Shown: piece after piece, positions 10,201-22,069 of the stretch | How positions within the stretch are numbered: the first letter of the stretch is position 1 | Layout: every line of letters starts with the position of its first letter | Assembly: GCF_020882245.1 (NCBI RefSeq) | Contig: NC_083597.1 | Span: 35,814,652 to 35,878,651 of the forward strand | Source of the DNA: Rhopalosiphum padi | Taxonomy: Eukaryota > Arthropoda > Insecta > Hemiptera > Aphididae | Length of the DNA stretch: 64,000 bases | Direction: 5' to 3' | Translations under genes and position numbers: made by a program | The notes under the pieces: generated by a model | Databases searched by the model: none | Seen by the model: the letters and a program-made list of their open reading frames with translations, nothing else | What the model was told of the DNA's origin: nothing

Positions 10201-11068
10201 GAGATGAACGACACGGATTTCGCTGCGAATCATAAGAAATATTACGAACAAAACAAACATTTAATTAATCGATCAATTATATTATATCGATTTATAAAAT
10301 TACAAATAATCGCTAAATGTATCAAGCCAAGCGAAATTTGCACAGGACCCGAAATTATTTTTATAGTTGAGCCACTCGGGTGCTTGGGTGTACAATACAT
10401 AAACTCGCTGTACTCACCTTTCTCGCATTTTTCCCCACTATAGTTTGGTGTGCATTCGCACATAACGCCCCGTTCATCGCCGTTATATTTTAACAACCCA
10501 CCGTTTTCGCAACGGCGAGTATCGAACGTGTAGCATAACTTCACCTGCTTTTCCAGTTTAATTCTTGCCTTCTCTGAAATACAGTGCAGCATATTATATT
10601 ATATAAATATATAAGACTCGCGGACGCACAGATTGTTCGTCTGATGAAATGGGTGGTCAAAATTATTTTGAAAAAAAAAAATAATGTACTAATTATTTCA
10701 AAGGCGACCCGTTTCGCCACGCGGCAAAATACTCACCAATGTTATTACTTTCGTAGGACATCACGAGTATCATTGTCACGATGAATATCAAGAAATAGTA
10801 ACCCGGATAATTGACTGAAAACAAAACGATGTATTAAGTTTTACGTAAAACGGATAAAAAGCAGCGACTGTCTCAGATTTCGGTCGCAAGACATTTGAAA
10901 CAGCTCGTATAAGAAACTACATTCGTGAGTAGGCTAATTCATTTGTCGAAACTTTTATATCAGAGTAACGCCATTCTATCGCTCTATATTATCATAAAAC
11001 GTTATATTAAATGTTTAATACTTACAAAACAATTTCAACATTTTAACACAGTTGTAGGAAAAAGTCAT
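6612..11068 (-). CDS. Cyclooxygenase-like (prostaglandin G/H synthase family) protein lacking catalytic residues, 9 coding exons, 596 aa
   Basis: COX enzymes convert arachidonate to prostaglandin H2 on the ER lumen face. Exons: 11068-11026, 10814-10737, 10573-10418, 10222-10091, 9293-9171, 9031-8880, 8787-8581, 7966-7584, 7128-6612. They total 1791 bp with matching phases and no stop. Layout: hydrophobic segment about 20-33; EGF-like module 54-90; membrane-binding region with LTWIR (103-107) and IPF (123-125); Cys174 for the interdomain disulfide; then the peroxidase-like domain with NLLF, LYGND, LWVREHNRVCD (319-329), YRRRFGLPAY and SWKPNTF. Length and order match animal COX (~600 aa). By alignment His207 is Leu218, Tyr385 is Met401, His388 is Met404, Ser530 is Ile540 and Arg120 probably His138, so neither haem chemistry nor cyclooxygenation is expected. 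The C-terminus lacks an ER-retention motif. The start ATG has A at -3. Family membership is certain from sequence; inactivity is inferred. Confidence 0.87.
7195..7219. repeat. (TA)n microsatellite in the last intron of the COX-like gene
   Basis: About 12 uninterrupted AT units in the intron between exons 8 and 9. Confidence 0.9.
7584..7966 (-). CDS. COX-like gene, coding exon 8 (catalytic region, Tyr and His replaced)
   Basis: Residues 298-425. MLYAISTLWVREHNRVCDML is nearly the COX consensus. From PEV to LPEQF the exon aligns without gaps over 33 residues to the COX block PELLF to MPDSF. In it, Tyr355, Tyr385, Trp387 and His388 read Ile389, Met401, Ala403 and Met404. The codons were read directly on the minus strand at 7640-7670. 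The acceptor AATAG is fixed by phase and the donor is GTAAGT. Confidence 0.9.
8581..8787 (-). CDS. COX-like gene, coding exon 7
   Basis: Residues 229-297. QLYGNDAESERSLRSF and GGKLKTVYLNNEHYAP align with the COX block IYGDNLERQYQLRLF / GKLKYQVL. The stretch is about nine residues shorter than COX just before LYG. The acceptor is TTATAG and the donor GTGAGT. Confidence 0.85.
8880..9031 (-). CDS. COX-like gene, coding exon 6 (distal haem helix, His replaced)
   Basis: Residues 178-228. KPDLKNRNLLF aligns with IPDPQGTNLMF, and QYFILQFF aligns with QHFTHQFF. The helix and Gln203 are kept (Gln214), but distal His207 is Leu218. The acceptor is TTTTTTCAG. The donor is GTTCGT at 8879; an alternative GTATAT two codons on is also in phase, so the exact end is uncertain by 6 bp. 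Confidence 0.82.
9171..9293 (-). CDS. COX-like gene, coding exon 5
   Basis: Residues 137-178. RLLPRSRPLTCPND aligns with the COX stretch around Cys159 (ALPPV..DCPTP), which makes the disulfide to the EGF region. The acceptor TTCTAAG is fixed by phase, and the donor is GTAAAT. Confidence 0.78.
10091..10222 (-). CDS. COX-like gene, coding exon 4 (membrane-binding region)
   Basis: Residues 93-137. LTWIR and NWWCIIPF align with the amphipathic helices of the COX membrane-binding domain, which is hydrophobic and Trp-rich here too. Arg120 of COX aligns 13 residues after the Phe of IPF, giving His138 (first codon of the next exon). The donor is GTGAGT; an internal GTAAGC is not used in this model. 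Confidence 0.75.
10418..10573 (-). CDS. COX-like gene, coding exon 3 (EGF-like module)
   Basis: Residues 41-93. Cysteines 54, 62, 79, 81 and 90 match five of the seven Cys of the COX EGF region. The CxCxxxYSGxxC ending (CECTPNYSGEKC) is diagnostic. The position of ovine COX-1 Cys47 is Leu67. The acceptor is ATTTCAG and the donor GTGAGT. Confidence 0.9.
10737..10814 (-). CDS. COX-like gene, coding exon 2 (signal or anchor segment)
   Basis: Residues 15-41, with a hydrophobic run YYFLIFIVTMILVM that fits a signal peptide or N-terminal anchor. The acceptor is TTTTCAG and the donor GTGAGT. Confidence 0.82.
11026..11068 (-). CDS. COX-like gene, coding exon 1
   Basis: Encodes the first 14 residues plus one base of codon 15. 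The donor is GTAAGT. ATG at 11068-11066 is in the context GATCATGA. A second in-frame Met at codon 10 could also start translation without losing the hydrophobic segment. Confidence 0.75.
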
Positions 11069-11552
11069 GATCAATGACTATACAAAAACGAATCGTTAGT
11101 GCTATAATAATAATAACTGAAAATATTAATATAACAATTAACAATATAATATCAGATCGGTTTTATTAACACGCGCGAATTATCGTTGAAACAGTAACAA
11201 AAGTACAATGATAATTTAATCGGAGCGTCAATCAAACTACGAATGTATTATAAAACAATCTCGTTGTCATGTGTATAACGAAATAAATATGTAGATTCAT
11301 GTATAATATTATATATTATGTCGGTTAGACAATATAATATACTAATGTGTGTATGTGATAAATAGAGAATAAAAAATAAGTATTAAGAAATTAATTATTA
11401 ATTTTTTTTTTTTTATTAGTATTAAGAATACTGTCCGTTAGATACATTTAGTTTGAAGTTAATATAAAAGTTTAAAGAAAATTAAAAAGAAAAATCATGT
11501 TTCCAAATTATTTTGAATCTTATATGCTTACATAAAAAAAAAATAATAATAT
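11069..11552 (-). promoter_or_regulatory. Upstream region of the COX-like gene
   Basis: Should hold the 5' untranslated region and promoter. A TCAGT word on the minus strand at 11120-11116 matches the arthropod initiator and has TATTATA about 30 bp further up, but both are weak signals in DNA this AT-rich. The same TTTTCAG could instead be an acceptor for a 5' untranslated intron. No transcript evidence is available. Confidence 0.25.
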
Positions 11553-11934
11553 TAAAATCTACATAAAGCAGAATAGAAAAAAGCAAACTCATTATAATAA
11601 AATTTCAGGTATACGTTATTTGTGATTCAATGAATAATATTTCAGTAAATAATAAAATACGAATATTTTAACTTATTTTCCGATAATTGTTCATGTTATG
11701 AATAGACCATGATATATTTATTCACGTTATATAATGTGCTTTAAATGATATAAACGCAGTAAATTTATCTGGTAATTAAAAGTGTTGTGCATAATATTAC
11801 CAACATTAATATTTATAGGTATATGAAGCAAATTGCAACTACTAAAATTATCACAAATACTATATCCAATAAATATTGGTTGGTTATTTGAGCATTGCAC
11901 GTATTAATAACATAACTTTCTTATACAGTGACAC
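11553..11934 (+). repeat. Dispersed direct repeat, copy B
   Basis: Diverged copy of 2508-2890 in the same orientation, about 9 kb apart. It lies just upstream of the COX-like gene. Confidence 0.75.
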
Positions 11935-13949
11935 TAAAAAGTATGCAATTATTTTTAAACGAAAAGAGAATACTACCTTATCACATTCGGTATCAGTCAC
12001 ATGATCGGATTAATACCTACACAATCACTGTAATAATATACAAATAATGTTTTCAGAAGAATATTTCTTTTGCCCTTTATACATTTTATTCGTGGATAAA
12101 TTGCATTCCATAATAATAATATATAGTATTAAGTATTGATTATCTAAATAGTTGCGAGTGGCTTAATTATTTTTATTTTTTCAGCTTCTATAAGACTATA
12201 ACAAACAATTATTTGAACCCCGATTGATGTACTTATTTCATTTCCATATTATATCAAATATTATGTTTGATGCTCGTGGTATTAACGACCAGTTTCGCGT
12301 TATACCATATTTATTATTTTTTTATTTTTATTTTAAATAAGAATTAATTATAATATACATTTTATTACAACCGTCTTATAATAAATAATTATATGAATGT
12401 TACTGTCCACTTAATTATTTTTTTTAAATTAAGTGATTTATATATATTATACATATTATATCTAATACTGCAGTTTTCTAATTATTATTATTATTATTTT
12501 ATGTTTTCATCGTGGGAGATCGTGTTTTTTTCCGTTTTAAGTACCACTTTCGTTCTCTCGCGCATTTCTAACCAGCGTTTGACAAAATCGATTAAACAAC
12601 AATTTCGAGTCTTTAAACGTTTAGAATTATTGTAAACCATAAAAGTTTTGTTGTGATCCATTTATTTTTATCGTGCCAATGGATTGAGTTGATATGGGTA
12701 GTATATATTTTATATAGTTTTCGGACCAGATTTTACGTTCAACGAAATGCCGGTTTTTCGTGTACCTGTCACCGCAACAGGCATACGCGGGTTTGGGAAT
12801 CTTCTAATTCGTTTTTTATGTGTTTTTCGACTTGACATAAGCCCAGCTCTTAGGGTTTTATGTTCGAGTTTTACGACGGCGGGTACCTATAGGTACTTCA
12901 ATTGTATATACGTCAAAAATTAATGTACTTAATCATTACAACAAAATTGAAACCGCGTGGCGTGGCCCTGCGCCGGGATCAATGTATTAAGATTAACACT
13001 ATTATATCGTGTGTACGCTAACTGTTATTGTACAATTTTACGCGCAACTTCGAAAAACAAAAATAATATAATAATTATAAGTTTATATTCGTCGATCACG
13101 ATTATATCAGTATAAAATATATAGAGATCTAAACCGATCGCGGTGTGTGATTACTCACATAATCATTATATCATTATACGGGGATTTGTTAAATCGAAAT
13201 ATTATGTCGAAATAAGTGTCGGTACGTTACCGAAAGCTATTATATTATTAAAATAATTAATATCGATTTGACGTTAATTGCAGATGCGTTATATTATATA
13301 AAAAATGAGATGCACCTCTAGAGTGACTATCGACGGCTTGAAATTAACACCCCAACTTTGTCAAGAAAATTGCATTATTCATTCCAGATTGATTTCCCCT
13401 AAACCTATAGACACATTTGTTATTTTGCGTATTTCTGATTGGAAAGTGGAAACGATATTTTAACTGAGGATTATTATAATAGTGGCACATACAAAAATTA
13501 TGTTTGTTGTATGGCATTGGATTCATATTATAATAAGGTTGGTGAAAGATTTTCGTCTTAAGTTACTGCGTTGTAAACCAGTGCGCTCGATCCTTGGATG
13601 TATGAAGTGATCCATTGGTGATACGCGTATATCAACCCGGTCCCAACTATTTAGAATTTTTGAAAACCTTATATACATAAACATTTAGTATGATATTTTC
13701 ATAAAATTTTCAAAATGTGTATCGGAATGTAACAGAGATGTGGTTTTAGCTCCAATATAATGGTTAAAAATATACTCATAATATACTCAAAAGTTTAAAT
13801 TTAACTTAATTTGTTATAATGTAAAAAATACTAAATTTTTTTTTAATACAAACAATAAAACCAAAAACTAATTTTTAAAGAATAAATAAAAAATCATCTA
13901 ATATTTTGATTACAATTTTTTTTTTTCAATAATTGTGGGGGAGTTATGC

Positions 13950-13968
13950 GGGCAAAGCCCCTACTGGT
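13950..13968 (+). mobile_element. Possible Helitron 3' end remnant
   Basis: GGGCAAAGCCC forms a 4-bp-stem hairpin, and three bases later comes CTGGT, fitting the CTRRT end of Helitrons. GCGGGCAAAGCC resembles known insect Helitron termini. The base after CTGGT is C, not the T expected at an A/T target, so support is weak. Confidence 0.25.
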
Positions 13969-16113
13969 CTGTGTTAAGTAATTGTGCATTTTGAAAGTAG
14001 TTTTAAACCGTTAGCTTGAGCTCATCTAGCTTTCCCAATTCGAGCACTAATACGGGTTAAAAAGTGAGTTCTGTCCTTATCTGCATATATTATATTGTAA
14101 AACAACTTGGCGCTTTTTTCCTATGCCTGTCCCCTTTTAAATTCCTCAATCTTAAACCGTCAATTGTGAAATGATTTTGTTAGCCAATTGATGAGTGCAT
14201 TGTGCCTATGCGGATTCTTCTCACAAATTCTTAGCTATTGCCAATATTTGATTAATATTGCTCGTCGACCATCGTAATATATTTATGTAACCAAATGGCC
14301 TATGCTCGCGGTACATGTTAAATAAAAATCATACGTATTATAATAGCATAATGTGGGTGTATAAGTCATGAATGTAATACAAATTTTTGTTTAGATACAT
14401 AATGTTTACATACGTCTGAGAATTCGTTTCAAATTCAAAACCAGATAGGTCGGGTTCTGATATGTTGACACATTTTACGACGCCCCCCTCGTTTCGTACT
14501 ATGCAGCGTTGGAGCAGGTGCCGAATCCTTATAGGTTTTTTTCCTCCGCAACACGCGGGCGGAGGTGAATATTTTTTTTATAAAAGGTATATATGTTATT
14601 ATTGTTATATACTATATTAATTATTAAGGTATTTCTGAATGTTTTTTTACATTTTTTTTTTTTTTTTTGTAGCGTATTCTATTTCACAACCCAACAACAA
14701 TGTATAATATGATATATTACCAGTTATAATATGCTTACTTAATACGGATTATGGAAAATAAAAAAGGTTTTCGACGACGTCACTGAGTAACTGCGGTACA
14801 GTGTACGTATTGTACTACATTTCAGAATAGACCTATATTAGTACGTTAAATTGTTAAAAATCCACCAATCCACGGATACTCACTTTTTTACATTGATATA
14901 GTTTGATCTAATTTATCATCTATTTACCAGTAAAAAAACAAGTATAAAAAACTGTTAAAACGCCATCATATAATCGTACTACACGATTGAGTATATCGGT
15001 CGTACAGTCGGGATTTGTGCAAATGTATATTATGTCTTACGGACACCTTTCTTCTCATCATCCATACATTTATATTGTATACATATATTATATTGTACCT
15101 ATGCCCTATATAATTTTATGTTTTATTTACCTTTGTCCCTCTAAAATGTTAAAGATTTTCCGTCAACTTATTGGACAACGATATAGCGAAAAGTTCAACC
15201 GTTTCATATCTCTCTAACGAACAAACAGAATATACTAAACCTGCTATTAGACTTGCCCAGTTTAAATGGTCTCAGAAAACGATGAGCATTCGATGAAAAC
15301 GAAAATGCATTTCTGTGACTATAATAAATATAATATATACGATTGGCAACGCATGTCCTTGGTGTTTATGGAATGTGAAAGGGGTGCGGACATAACCGGT
15401 AACACGTAGCCGCCCGTTTCATTCATAAGAGTACGCTATGAAAAAACGTATTTTACTGGTCAGAAAATTGATCACTTTTCGATCATAAATAATTACAATG
15501 TAACGGTTATATTTTTATATGAAAAGACTTTAAATTTTGCGATAATTAAGTTCCGCGTAGTAACAGACGGCGTTATGATTTCGGCCATTCCGACGTCCGA
15601 ACTATATGGCCAATTGTTGCTGTCGTGCAAATACAAACGGAACGGCGGTGGTATTTTTGCTGCAGATGGACACAACCACCGCGAATACGTCGATTCATCG
15701 TCAACACACGATATATAGAGGTATACGTACCTATATAATAAGAAGAACGGCACACGACAGACACGCGTATTTATTCATCTCCGCATTCCGACGCGAAATA
15801 ATTTCTCCTCTTATATATTATTATTGTACAAACGCCGTCATATTTTAAATCGCATTCCTTGTGTTCGTTCGCGCGCGTTTCCATATAGGTCTATGTAATA
15901 TCATATAGAGTTACACAATATATAATATTATTGTAAATATATATGTATATATATATATGTGTCTGTGTGTGTTGACCCGCACTCGCGGTATATAAGCCTA
16001 TAACATACAAACGGACAAACGTGTATGTATTTGGTGGCATAGGCGCGTGTGGGTGTGCACGTAATATATTAATAATATTATAATATTATTGTCGTCCATC
16101 CTCGCGGCACACG

Positions 16114-16133
16114 CACACACACACACACACACA
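16114..16133. repeat. (CA)n microsatellite
   Basis: Ten CA units inside a CpG-rich patch. Confidence 0.9.
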
Positions 16134-19100
16134 ATGACCCAGACTGACCCGATAGACCGCGAGACCTATCGCCGCCGACACAGACCTCACGGCGATCTCT
16201 GTACAGCCTCCCAAAGTATAATGATAATGACTGGTGAGGTGGTACTTGCCGGCCACTGCCGTCGTTTCGTATATACGGCGTTAGTGCAGTGATAAACGAC
16301 CGGAAATCGAAATTTCGCCGCGTTTACGCCGTTAACCACCAGTAAAAAACGAGCGACAGTGATGCACCGCGGGCCTACCTATAACTCGTATGTATTTTGT
16401 GCGCAGCGTGTGAGCCTACGTAAAAAGTAGTCGGAGGAAATGCAAAGGTGGCCTACAGACCTAAATAAGTTAAACATGGAGATTATTCCAGACTGCAGGA
16501 AGACCCATCACGGTGTTTACATAATATACTCGATTGTGACGGTTGAGAACGAACAACCATTATAAGACCACCCACCGTTATAAGACGTATTGTAACGCAA
16601 TAACAATATACCCTGATTATGGTGGTGTTTGATGGAGGGCAGTTTTTATAAAACTATAATCAACAGACGTTTGATTCGTTTAAAACTATTATTATGTTGT
16701 TTTTTTCGCTAAAAATTATGCCACGGCATATTATTATATTTACTGTGTATTTTCTGTGCTGCATTAAAATTATTTAATTTTCTTGATTTGAGTATTACGC
16801 TTAAGGGATAATTCATTGACAATTCTTATACGTAAAAAAGTGAAAAGGTTAGCGAGATGCTGTCCTCGTGTTATACATTTTCTTTTAAATATTGTAATCT
16901 GTACATAGAGTTTTGTCATATTCTATTTTTGTTGATCGTGCTAATATTTACATGTAAGATTTTTGAATATCTGTTAGCACAATTTCGAAGTATGTCAATC
17001 ATCTCACCCTTGAAAAACCGAATTTATCTGCAGCTTTTCGAACTCTGAACGTGACAAAATACTCTCTGACTTATTATTATAGTCATTAGCATACTCCAGG
17101 GACACCTAAATATGTGCTTGAATGTCAAATAACTGATCTTAACTCTGTATGCGCACGATCGCGATACAATTCGGGCTCGACAGAGTTTTAGCGGATGTGT
17201 GTGCAATTCAAACGGATAATAATATTGATAAATGTCCAGTTAGTCGTTTACGGAAGCGTCGAAAAACAAGGAAAAAATACGTCCTCAGTAATTTCACTGA
17301 AATAAACGATTGCCGAAAATATTGATTACATTTTTAATCAACTCAAACTATCTACATAAATCTACCCTTTATTGCATCAGGTATAGGTAGGCTATCATAA
17401 TTTTGACAATTCGTCGATTATACGAACCAGTCAATGGATCATTCAGTTCGGACTCCTTATTTTATATATTATATTATATTATAATATATACAGATACACA
17501 CCCGAGTATAATATTTTTTTATACATAGACGGTGTGCTTATATTTTATAATTCACGAGCGGCGCGAATGTCAGCGGGTGGCGTCGCGTCATTATCGTTAA
17601 TTATATACTATATATACGCGCGTATATGTATAGATAAAAAATAAAAAAATGACGATGATAATATGCACGGCGGCTCGTATTATCGTATTAGCTATAATAT
17701 TATAATATTATTATTATTAAAAAACACACATATATATAGGTAGGTCCTCTCGGCCGGCCGGTACGTATAATAATATTACCGGTCGAAAAGGGGCGCCCGC
17801 GCGTGATATATTGCAAACGATATCGTCTCGTCGACACGTCGTCGTCGACGCGAATGCTCGCAGTTATTATAATATAATGTATGTATAATTTTCGAGTACG
17901 CGCATCGCGTTTAAGTGTATAAACGCGGATCGGTGAAGGTGTAGGTGCGCGCATATATCACGAATAATAATATATTATTATTATTAATACGATTTTTATT
18001 TTATATTTTATCATTAAAATTTACACCACATGTCCGAGTGTCGCTGTTATGATGTCATATACTTATATATATAATATGGTATAGGTATAGTTTATACACG
18101 ATTTGCACACGTCGCTAATGGACATACTAATTTTTTTTTCTCTTTACTTTTCACTGCAAGGTAAATGAAATCTCAACTCGCAGAGTTGAAAAAAATTGTC
18201 TCAAATACGTCGCACGCGCGCCCGCGAGACTCGTCGAAACCGGTTCGCCGCCGCTATAATATTATATTATATTATTATTAAAATAATATATTAATATACC
18301 ACTGCACGTGTAATGCAATATAATAATACTATATTATGTAGGTACCTATACCTAATGGGATAATACGTACGCGATAATTGCAAAGTAAAGTCATAACTTG
18401 GCTATTTTATGAAGTTATATTTTATACTGAACCATTTACTATTTTATAATATGAACAGCATTATTAGATCGTCGTCGGCGTGTGCAAGAACTGCAAGATG
18501 ACCATCGACCGATCGATGATTATTGGTTTTGTTATGTATAATGATATAAGCACGATGAGCAAAATCGAATTACGCGGATGAGTAAGGTTTCTACGATATA
18601 TACTAAGGTTATTTATACTGCAGCTGGGTGGTTCAACAGCTACACACTACACCTCACCAACCTTTTTATCATTTATTCCAATTTTTGAAATAAAACTTCT
18701 TTACTGAGGGTATAACAAAAATATTTAATCACGTGACCGACTGAAACGCCTGTATGACGTGACGTCCAAAGACGCAAAATGTATGATAACTCTGGAGATA
18801 ATAATCAGATTTGTATGATTGCTGTTGTACCTGTATAAATATATTTATTATAATATATTTCGAAAGAAGTGGATTTATCCACGGATAAACAAGATTTGGC
18901 TATAGTAAATAGTTGGATAGTTTCTAGTTAGTGTAGTAAATGTTTTAATTGTATCAAACAATGTGTTTATTTAAAAGTTCTAAAATAAATTAGTTGAGTA
19001 ATTATTATAGTCAAACCAACTTGATTCATACTTATTTCAACTATACAAAATTATAAACTAGTAATATTCAAACCTAACCATATGAAATAATTAAACAGTT

Positions 19101-21584
19101 AAAGCAACCATAACCATGGCTTGACTGTCCCGGCTGATTCAAAAGTTAGTATTTTGTACTAGGTAATGTGAGTTGTGAAATGTCAAGTTTGGTTTAAAAT
19201 ATATAATTAAATACGTATATAGGCACATCGAATAATGTCAATAACTAGTTCAAAGAATAGGATAGGTATAGCTTGCATACTCCACGATGTGTAGCTCGTA
19301 ATTAAAGTACCTAATGAACTTACACTTATAGTACCTACTTATAAAGTTCCAATTAATATAGATTATAGGTATATTGTATAATCATATGTACTTTGTAGTA
19401 TACTTCATATTGTATAATACGTGCACATGGATGATCGCCATACTCATCGTCTTGTTGTATCTATTCTTAATCTTAAGCATGTATCGCTTTCCAATGCTAT
19501 TTTTTTAGTAAAATCATTATGTAACAGCTACAGTCATATTATATTATACATGGTCACTGATCAACGAATTTGACGACAAAAAAAAATTGAAGAAGATAAA
19601 TATCACGAAAGGTTTTTACATTTTAGAATAATCACAATTTCCGAAAATTAATGTTCACTGTCCAGATGTCAAACTACGTTTAAAATGTTTAAATTAAAAA
19701 CAGTTTGTCTGGGGCCGTCAAAACGCATAAATTATTGTTATTTATTCTGCAAAGCGTAGTATCGCCACTCGTTGTCTGGCTGCAGCTGTAATCAAATGGG
19801 TTCGAATTGATGTGCCTATATACGGCTATGCGTATATGTATGATATTATAATGGGCATATTTCATAAAAATTACGAAACGGCATGTAAAAAATCACAAAA
19901 CTAACGGTAAAAACCACAGGAATACAATTTAAACCGTTGCTATACTCGTGACAGTTTTTCCATAAGATAACACTACAAATAATATCTATCCGTTTAAAAC
20001 GGTTTTAGTTATCCATGTTATATAATGATAGTGTTGTTCGCATCTATAAACGTGCCGAGAATCAAATAATATGGAACCGTTTTATTATTTTCTCGTTGAA
20101 TCAAATTATATCTATACCGAACATATGACCGTACGTTTTAGGTGGTTTTATAGAGAAGGGTGTCAGGAAATATAATTGATAAACTGTTGATAGAAGTTCT
20201 CTAAACAATCCATATATATTTAAAAAATGATAATTGATCGAATTATTGGCGTGCGATTTTATAGAGAAAAAAATGAAATTCATAACTTGGTATTATATTG
20301 AATATAATTGTTAGTACCACCCATCTCGTAAAAATGTAGTGATCATGATATTTATTTTAGGTAGTCGTCAGATACCAATTTTATAATCTAACTAATAGCT
20401 ATCTAACTAATTTAGCTATATTGTACAAAACTAAAAATGAGCACTTGCGTTGATGTATTTACTATGTTTTTCACGAATTCTGAACCAATTTTTCCATCAT
20501 TTACATATAAATTGGATAATCAATATTTAAATGTGACTTCAAACGGTAAATATAACTATTTCATATAATTTTTAATATGTAATGACTATTTTTGCTCTAT
20601 ATTGAAAAATAAGTGTAAGTTAATTTTTTTAGAGAATTATTTATGCAAATACGGAAACATATTGGATGGAAAACACTTACTGTAGCGTTCAATGGTAAAA
20701 ACTAGATGCTAAAGATTTTTCACTGAACTAAGAGACATGATAATTAAAGTTATCTATTTTTGGATTAAATTTGGAATTTAAGTCGACTGTCGCACGATAC
20801 AAACGAACTTACTATACGCGTCGTGTATATTTAAAACTGTTATTTATCCATCTTTATTCTCTACAATAATCAATTTTTATCAACTCGATAGGTATACAGC
20901 AACCATTTTTCTACTCCCTCGCTGTACTTGCAGAATATATAGATAGATTTTACATTAATTATAGGTGCCACCACTATAATGTCAATAACCCTGATACCTT
21001 CGTATTCAGAAAATGTGAAATCCACGCGTGCCAAATTGTCTAGTTTATTAAACTCAGATTTCCAGGTTAATTAACAACAAACCTGAAACACAAAATTAAA
21101 AAGTGCTTACTTATTAATATTTCAAGAATTATGAAAGGCAGTATTATTAGTAAATTTAAAGCGCATTATAATAGTATAATAACATACGAACTGTACATTA
21201 TGGGTAATTATACAAAAATCAAGACCTTAAATATTTTCGTCGGGTCACATAAAATGATTAACCTGTACGTCATCAGAATATATATTCGGATCATCCGTCG
21301 GATAACATGTATATATAAGTACGTATAATAATATTATGTATACGCGCGTGTCATGAATCCGGACATCGGTTACACCACTAATTACTGATTACCGTGCAGT
21401 AAAGAGAGTTTTGCCGCGTGTCTCGAAAATGATCAAAAAAAAAAAAAATCATGACGAAATAAATAGGTATAATATGATCACAATAAATTGGATTTCATTC
21501 GGTCACGCGCATACGAAGTCGAGAGACTTACGCGTACTTTGATCGCCTTATATTTTAATACCCGTATATAGTGTAATGATATCA

Positions 21585-21594
21585 GTGGCGTAAT
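21585..21594 (+). repeat. CAGTGGCGTA transposon-end motif
   Basis: CAGTGGCGTA, a phrase often found at ends of insect repeats. It recurs inverted near 27236-27245 (AGTGGCGTAG on the minus strand) and as CAGTGACGTAG near 40273. Confidence 0.35.
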
Positions 21595-21663
21595 CGAGAG
21601 GGATCAGTGAATATGCTAATTCCAGTGCATGGATACTATATGGAGTCTGATGAATGTTTTTGC

Positions 21664-22069
21664 TTTGAGAGGGCGTCACGCCCGCATGTGTTGTCTCCGT
21701 CTTACAAGTACGTAACATACCGAATTCGCGCTCGGTAATTATAACGTTTAGCTCCATTAGTTTAAAAATTAGAGTGAATCGACCTGTTATGAAACTTTAT
21801 GCTAAGAACATTATCTGCGTTTGTATGTTGGTTTTTTACGATAGTTTAATTTTTTAGCGAGTTATGTATATATTATAATATAGCGTAAATTAAAATCGTA
21901 AAAAACCAATATACAAACACAGACAATATTCTCACCATCAAGTTTCATATAGGTCAATTCACTCTAATTTTTAAACTAACGGAGCTAAACGTGATCTGCT
22001 GAGCGTAAACTTGCTATATTACACACTTTTAAGACGGAGACCACACAGGGGAGTGTTGTGTCCTCTTAA
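21664..22069. mobile_element. Foldback element 1 (long-arm inverted repeat, about 400 bp)
   Basis: Arms of roughly 180 bp are inverted copies of each other around a short AT-rich centre at about 21860-21885. Shared blocks include GTCTCCGTCTTA, CGTTTAGCTCC, TTAGTTTAAAAATTAGAGTGA and TTGGTTTTTTACGAT. The outermost similarity is GAGAGGG against AAGAGGAC. There is no coding capacity. The structure fits a MITE with long terminal repeats, and a transcript would fold into a long hairpin. Confidence 0.85.

Larger units (their letters stand above)
11935..21663. other. Gene-poor AT-rich stretch
   Basis: No gene could be supported. Contents: CpG-rich patches (about 15550-15790, 16090-16340, 17550-17960, 18200-18260), a CA microsatellite, a possible Helitron end near 13950 and TA-rich palindromes. 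An Asn/Tyr-rich open frame of 72 codons (13562-13344, minus) is no longer than expected by chance in several tries and has no recognisable domain. Confidence 0.5.

Noticed and set aside
10132..10443. Plus-strand open frame of 103 codons
   Set aside because: It is antisense to exons 3 and 4 of the COX-like gene and has no domain.
13344..13562. Asn/Tyr-rich 72-codon minus-strand frame
   Set aside because: Looked protein-like, but the length is within chance, there is no good acceptor, and no AATAAA follows.
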